DNA from: Aliidongia sp035943795
Lineage (GTDB): Bacteria > Pseudomonadota > Alphaproteobacteria > ATCC43930 > CGMCC-115725
DNA: 64,000 bases
Reading direction: 5' to 3'
NCBI RefSeq assembly: GCF_035943795.1
Contig: NZ_DASZBY010000100.1
Span: 62,001-126,000 of the forward strand
Program-made: the position numbers and the translations under genes
Notes under the pieces: generated by a model
What the model was told of the DNA's origin: nothing
Database searches by the model: none
Seen by the model: only the letters and a program-made list of their open reading frames with translations
In this document: piece by piece, positions 61,411-64,000 of the stretch
Position numbering within the stretch: the first letter of the stretch is position 1
Layout: every line of letters starts with the position of its first letter

Positions 61411-62262
61411 TCAATCAGCCTTCGCTTTTCCATCGGCGGTCGTGGTCGCCGGAGTCGTCTGTGACGCGGTCGGGGTCGCCGTCGGAGCGGGACCCGGATC
61501 GTAGGAAACGGATTTCGGCTGCGCCGGGTTCGATGGCGACTTCGCCGCCTCGATATCGGCGTTCCGGCTCTGCCAGTACAGGCTGCGCACCGTCGCATAG
61601 AAATCGAGGGAGCTGCGCTTCAACTCGTCGATGTCCTCGATATGGTTCGCCCGCTCGCTGATCAGGCCGACGCCCAGGCGGACGTAATTGCCCTCGCCCA
61701 TGTCGTGGGCGCGCAATTCGATGCTGACCGGATCGGCATAGCTTTCGAGGCCGTAGGCAATGCCGTCGCGGGGGTTCGACGAATTCAGCAGCGGCAGGAC
61801 CAGATAGGGGCCGGAGCCGACGCCCCACACCGCCAGCGTCATGCCGAAGTCGGCATCGTGATACGGGATCTTGGCATCGGTACCGACGTCGATCAGGCCG
61901 CCCAGGCCGAAGAACGTGTTCATCATGAAGCGACCGAACGTGTCGCCGAACCGCTGGGGATTCCCTTCCAGCAGGTCGTTGGCCATGATGAGCGGGCCCT
62001 TGAGGTTGCGCAACACGTTGGAAATGCCGGTCCGCACGACGGTCGGCAGCACCCAGCGATAACCCTCGGCAACCGGCTCGAAGAAATACTTATCGATCGA
62101 CATGTTGACGTCGAAGATCACCCGATTGACGCTCTCGTACGGGTCGTTCGTATCGTCGGCGGCGTCGGAGGGGCCCGGCGGAGCCGAGGCGCAGGACGCG
62201 AGCAGCATCGCGCTCAGCATGAGCGCGGTCGTCGGTGCGGACAGAAGCCGGCGGGAAACCAT
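61411..62262 (-). CDS. mlaA: MlaA (VacJ) outer-membrane lipoprotein
   Basis: 283 residues. Lipoprotein signal with lipobox LLASCAS. Core motifs NDPYESVNRVIFDVNMSIDK, RFMMNTFFGLGGLIDVGTDAKIP and GSGPYLVLPLLNSSNPRDGI are those of MlaA, which sits in the outer membrane as a ring and removes misplaced phospholipids. A Thr/Ala/Pro-rich C-terminal tail (about 250-283) is extra and low-complexity. Operon with mlaC. Confidence 0.95.
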   Translation of the reverse strand: MVSRRLLSAPTTALMLSAMLLASCASAPPGPSDAADDTNDPYESVNRVIFDVNMSIDKYFFEPVAEGYRWVLPTVVRTGISNVLRNLKGPLIMANDLLEGNPQRFGDTFGRFMMNTFFGLGGLIDVGTDAKIPYHDADFGMTLAVWGVGSGPYLVLPLLNSSNPRDGIAYGLESYADPVSIELRAHDMGEGNYVRLGVGLISERANHIEDIDELKRSSLDFYATVRSLYWQSRNADIEAAKSPSNPAQPKSVSYDPGPAPTATPTASQTTPATTTADGKAKAD

Positions 62263-62579
62263 GGGTCGAGGCTCGCTCTCGGATTTCGGGAGGAAAAAAT
62301 CGGACTTTGGCCGATCCGGGTTATAGCCGGAACGGCGGAATATGCTTTCTCGTTCCGCGACCCAGCCGGTGCGGTTTCAGACGGCACCGAAGTCATATGG
62401 GTCATACCATAGGCGCAATCAATTGCCACCGAGCGCTGTGGATGAGAACGGCGAACACACGGGCCCAGCTATCTAATTTCAGCGAGCGTGGCTTCGTTGC
62501 ACATTTTATTTGTCTCCACATAAAGACATGTTTATATAGACCTATAGAAAATCGGGCGTTCGTGATCGAGGTGCGGACC
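62263..62579. other. divergent intergenic region between mlaA and sahR
   Basis: 317 bp. The left part is GC-rich with no clear signal; the right part (about 62465-62560) is markedly AT-rich and holds the sahR promoter and operator. No convincing gene. Confidence 0.6.
62510..62538 (+). promoter_or_regulatory. sahR promoter with embedded SahR-type operator
   Basis: TTGTCT (62510-62515), 17 bases, TATATA (62533-62538). Between them lies the inverted repeat ACATAAA-GACATG-TTTATAT (62518-62537), which has the ATAAAG...TTTAT form known for SahR regulators. The regulator encoded next would repress its own operon by blocking polymerase, and release when S-adenosylhomocysteine is bound. Confidence 0.65.
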
Positions 62580-63575
62580 GTGGAAGAGCTTTTGACCGGG
62601 CTGAGGGCGGTCGCAGAACCGACGCGGTTGCGGCTGCTGGCGCTCTGTTCCGAAAATGAGCTAACGGTGACCGAGCTCACAACGATCCTCGGCCAGAGCC
62701 AGCCGCGCGTGTCGCGGCACCTGAAGCTGCTGTGCGAGGGCGGGCTGCTCGAGCGGTTTCGCGAGGGCAATTGGGTGTTCTACCGGTTGGCACGCCTCGG
62801 TGGCCGCGGCCTTGCCGAGCGGTTGGCCTCGCTGCTCCCGGCCGATGATCCGACCATCCTCAGAGACCGCGAGCGCCTGGGGGAAATCGAGCGCGAGCGC
62901 GAGCGGGCGGCGTCGGTTTATTTCGCGCAGAACGCCTACCAGTGGGGCGCCATCCGCAGCCTGCACGTCGACGAGCGCGACGTGGAGGCTGCCCTCGACG
63001 TCTGCCTCGCCGGGCGATCGGTGCGCGATCTGCTCGACATCGGCACCGGGACTGGGCGGATGCTCGAGCTGTTCGCTCCCCGGGTCGAGCGTGCCGTCGG
63101 CCTCGACCTGTCGCGCGACATGCTGGCGGTCGCGCGCGTCAATCTGGAACGGGCGATGCTGCGCAACTGCACGGTCCGTCTGGGCGACATGTATGCGCTG
63201 CCGTTCGCCATGCCGTCGTTCGACCTGGTGATCCTGCACCAGGTCCTGCATTTCGCCGAGCGTCCTGCCGAGGCGGTGGCCGAGGCGGCGCGCGTGCTGC
63301 GTCCAGGCGGGCGCCTGCTGATCGTCGATTTCGCGCCACATCAGCTGGAAACGCTGCGCGAGGATCACGCCCACCGGCGGTTGGGATTTGCCGACGCCGA
63401 GGTGCGGGAATGGTCCGCCAAGGCCGGATTGACGCCGCAGGCGCCGGTTCACCTGCCCGGCGATCCGCTGACCGTTGCGATCTGGCCGGCCGAACGCCGC
63501 GCCGCCGAGGCCGGCTTGTCGCTGGCCGGCGAGGGCATTGCGGTGCCGAGAATTTTGGGGGAGGTCCATCCATGA
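62580..63575 (+). CDS. sahR: ArsR-family regulator fused to SAM/SAH-binding methyltransferase-like domain (SahR type)
   Basis: 331 residues from the GTG at 62580 (GAGG eight bases upstream; GTGs at 62562 and 62571 are also in frame). The ArsR winged helix covers about 1-80 (AVAEPTRLRLLALCSENELT, GQSQPRVSRHLKLLCEGGLL). From about 140 there is a class I methyltransferase fold: VRDLLDIGTGTGRMLELF, AVGLDLSRDMLAVAR and LHQVLHFAERPAEAVAEAARVLRPGG. SahR senses S-adenosylhomocysteine and controls methionine-cycle genes in several Proteobacteria. It overlaps metF by 4 bases, supporting that role; catalytic methyltransferase activity is doubtful. Confidence 0.85.
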   Translation: MEELLTGLRAVAEPTRLRLLALCSENELTVTELTTILGQSQPRVSRHLKLLCEGGLLERFREGNWVFYRLARLGGRGLAERLASLLPADDPTILRDRERLGEIERERERAASVYFAQNAYQWGAIRSLHVDERDVEAALDVCLAGRSVRDLLDIGTGTGRMLELFAPRVERAVGLDLSRDMLAVARVNLERAMLRNCTVRLGDMYALPFAMPSFDLVILHQVLHFAERPAEAVAEAARVLRPGGRLLIVDFAPHQLETLREDHAHRRLGFADAEVREWSAKAGLTPQAPVHLPGDPLTVAIWPAERRAAEAGLSLAGEGIAVPRILGEVHP

Positions 63576-64000
63576 CGAAGTTTAATTCGGCACCCGTCGC
63601 CGTTTCGTTCGAATTCTTCCCGCCCAAGACCGCGGAGATGGAACAGAAGCTGTGGCAGGTCGTCGAGCGCCTGGCGCCGCTCAGCCCGCGCTTCGTGTCG
63701 GTCACCTATGGCGCCGGCGGGTCGACGCGCGAGCGTACCCATTCGACGGTGCGCCGGATCCGGCACGAGACCGCGCTCGAGCCGGCCGCCCATCTCACCT
63801 GCGTGGGCGCCAGCCGCGCCGAGATCGACGCCATCGTCAGCGACTATTGGGCCTCCGGCATCCGCCATCTGGTGGCGCTGCGCGGCGACCCGCCAGGCGA
63901 CGCCGCCGGCTACGCCGTGCACCCGGACGGCTACGACTTCGCTGCCGACCTGGTCGCCGGCATCCGCCGCATCGCCGATTTCGAAATCTCGGTCGCCGCA
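63572..64000 (+). CDS. metF: methylenetetrahydrofolate reductase, 3' end outside window
   Basis: The first 143 residues, in frame to the last base. FAD-dependent TIM barrel that reduces 5,10-methylene-THF to 5-methyl-THF for methionine synthesis. N-terminal motifs: VSFEFFPPKTAEME, VSVTYGAGGSTRERT, AAHLTCVGASRAEID and HLVALRGDPPGD. GGGGGAGG at 63556-63563 is a strong ribosome site inside the end of sahR. Cotranscribed with, and presumably repressed by, sahR. Confidence 0.96.
   Translation, partial: MTKFNSAPVAVSFEFFPPKTAEMEQKLWQVVERLAPLSPRFVSVTYGAGGSTRERTHSTVRRIRHETALEPAAHLTCVGASRAEIDAIVSDYWASGIRHLVALRGDPPGDAAGYAVHPDGYDFAADLVAGIRRIADFEISVAA

Overview
This is a high-GC chromosomal stretch of an alphaproteobacterium, most likely in the broad Rhodospirillales group. 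The evidence is gene order and content: ruvCAB-ybgC-tolQRAB-pal-cpoB-tilS-ftsH-folP-glmM-thiD-lspA, rluD next to rpoH (sigma-32), zapA followed by a 6S RNA-like interval and a 5-formyl-THF cyclo-ligase gene, a divergent efp/epmA pair, an Mla lipid-transport pair, and an ArsR-methyltransferase regulator (SahR type) in front of metF. Genes are packed tightly, often with TGATG or ATGA stop/start overlaps. No rRNA, tRNA, insertion sequence, prophage or CRISPR array was seen.

Layout. 1-4.3 kb: a cut-off LysR gene, a DUF1127 protein, a MotA/TolQ-like and MotB/OmpA-like membrane pair, and an inositol monophosphatase. 4.3-8.4 kb: EF-P and its lysyl-transferase EpmA, a small cytochrome c overlapped by a LysR gene, and an EamA transporter. 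8.4-13.7 kb (minus strand): tkt-gap-unknown-fba-thiE, a Calvin/glycolysis-type cluster without pgk. 14-17.2 kb: zapA operon, 6S RNA candidate, folate cyclo-ligase, YmdB-like phosphoesterase and YebC. 17.2-32.7 kb: Holliday-junction resolution (RuvABC), the Tol-Pal envelope machine, tRNA-Ile lysidine synthetase, FtsH, folate and peptidoglycan precursor genes, ThiD and lipoprotein signal peptidase. 32.7-39.1 kb is accessory metabolism: a glycine-zipper lipoprotein, a MocR regulator divergent from DUF1127-PhzF-threonine dehydratase, serC, and a D-tartrate dehydratase-like enolase-superfamily gene. 39.2-41.8 kb: hisZ-purA.

41.9-47.2 kb holds the most unusual locus: two tandem copies of a two-gene module. 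Each copy is a ~680-residue protein with a degenerate protein-kinase domain and a C-terminal membrane anchor, followed by a ~180-residue multi-pass membrane protein. 47.3-52 kb: an acyltransferase, rpoH, rluD, a small membrane protein and a threonine aldolase. 52-55 kb: a long structured leader followed by two tandem ornithine/lysine-decarboxylase-family genes. 55.2-59.2 kb: one 1,346-residue protein that appears to be HEPN-NACHT-helical-repeat, a STAND ATPase architecture expected of an anti-phage or abortive-infection effector. 59.3-64 kb: flavin amine oxidase, MlaC/MlaA, SahR and the start of metF.

The best candidates for undescribed biology are the duplicated pseudokinase/membrane modules and the HEPN-NACHT protein. 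Smaller regulatory signals read directly from the sequence are: a SahR operator between the -35 and -10 of its own promoter; a palindrome at the MocR start codon inside overlapping divergent promoters; a 15-bp perfect hairpin over the start codon of the gene after gap; an 18-nt motif shared by the gap and fba leaders; and an eight-proline run in TolA that should make it depend on EF-P.
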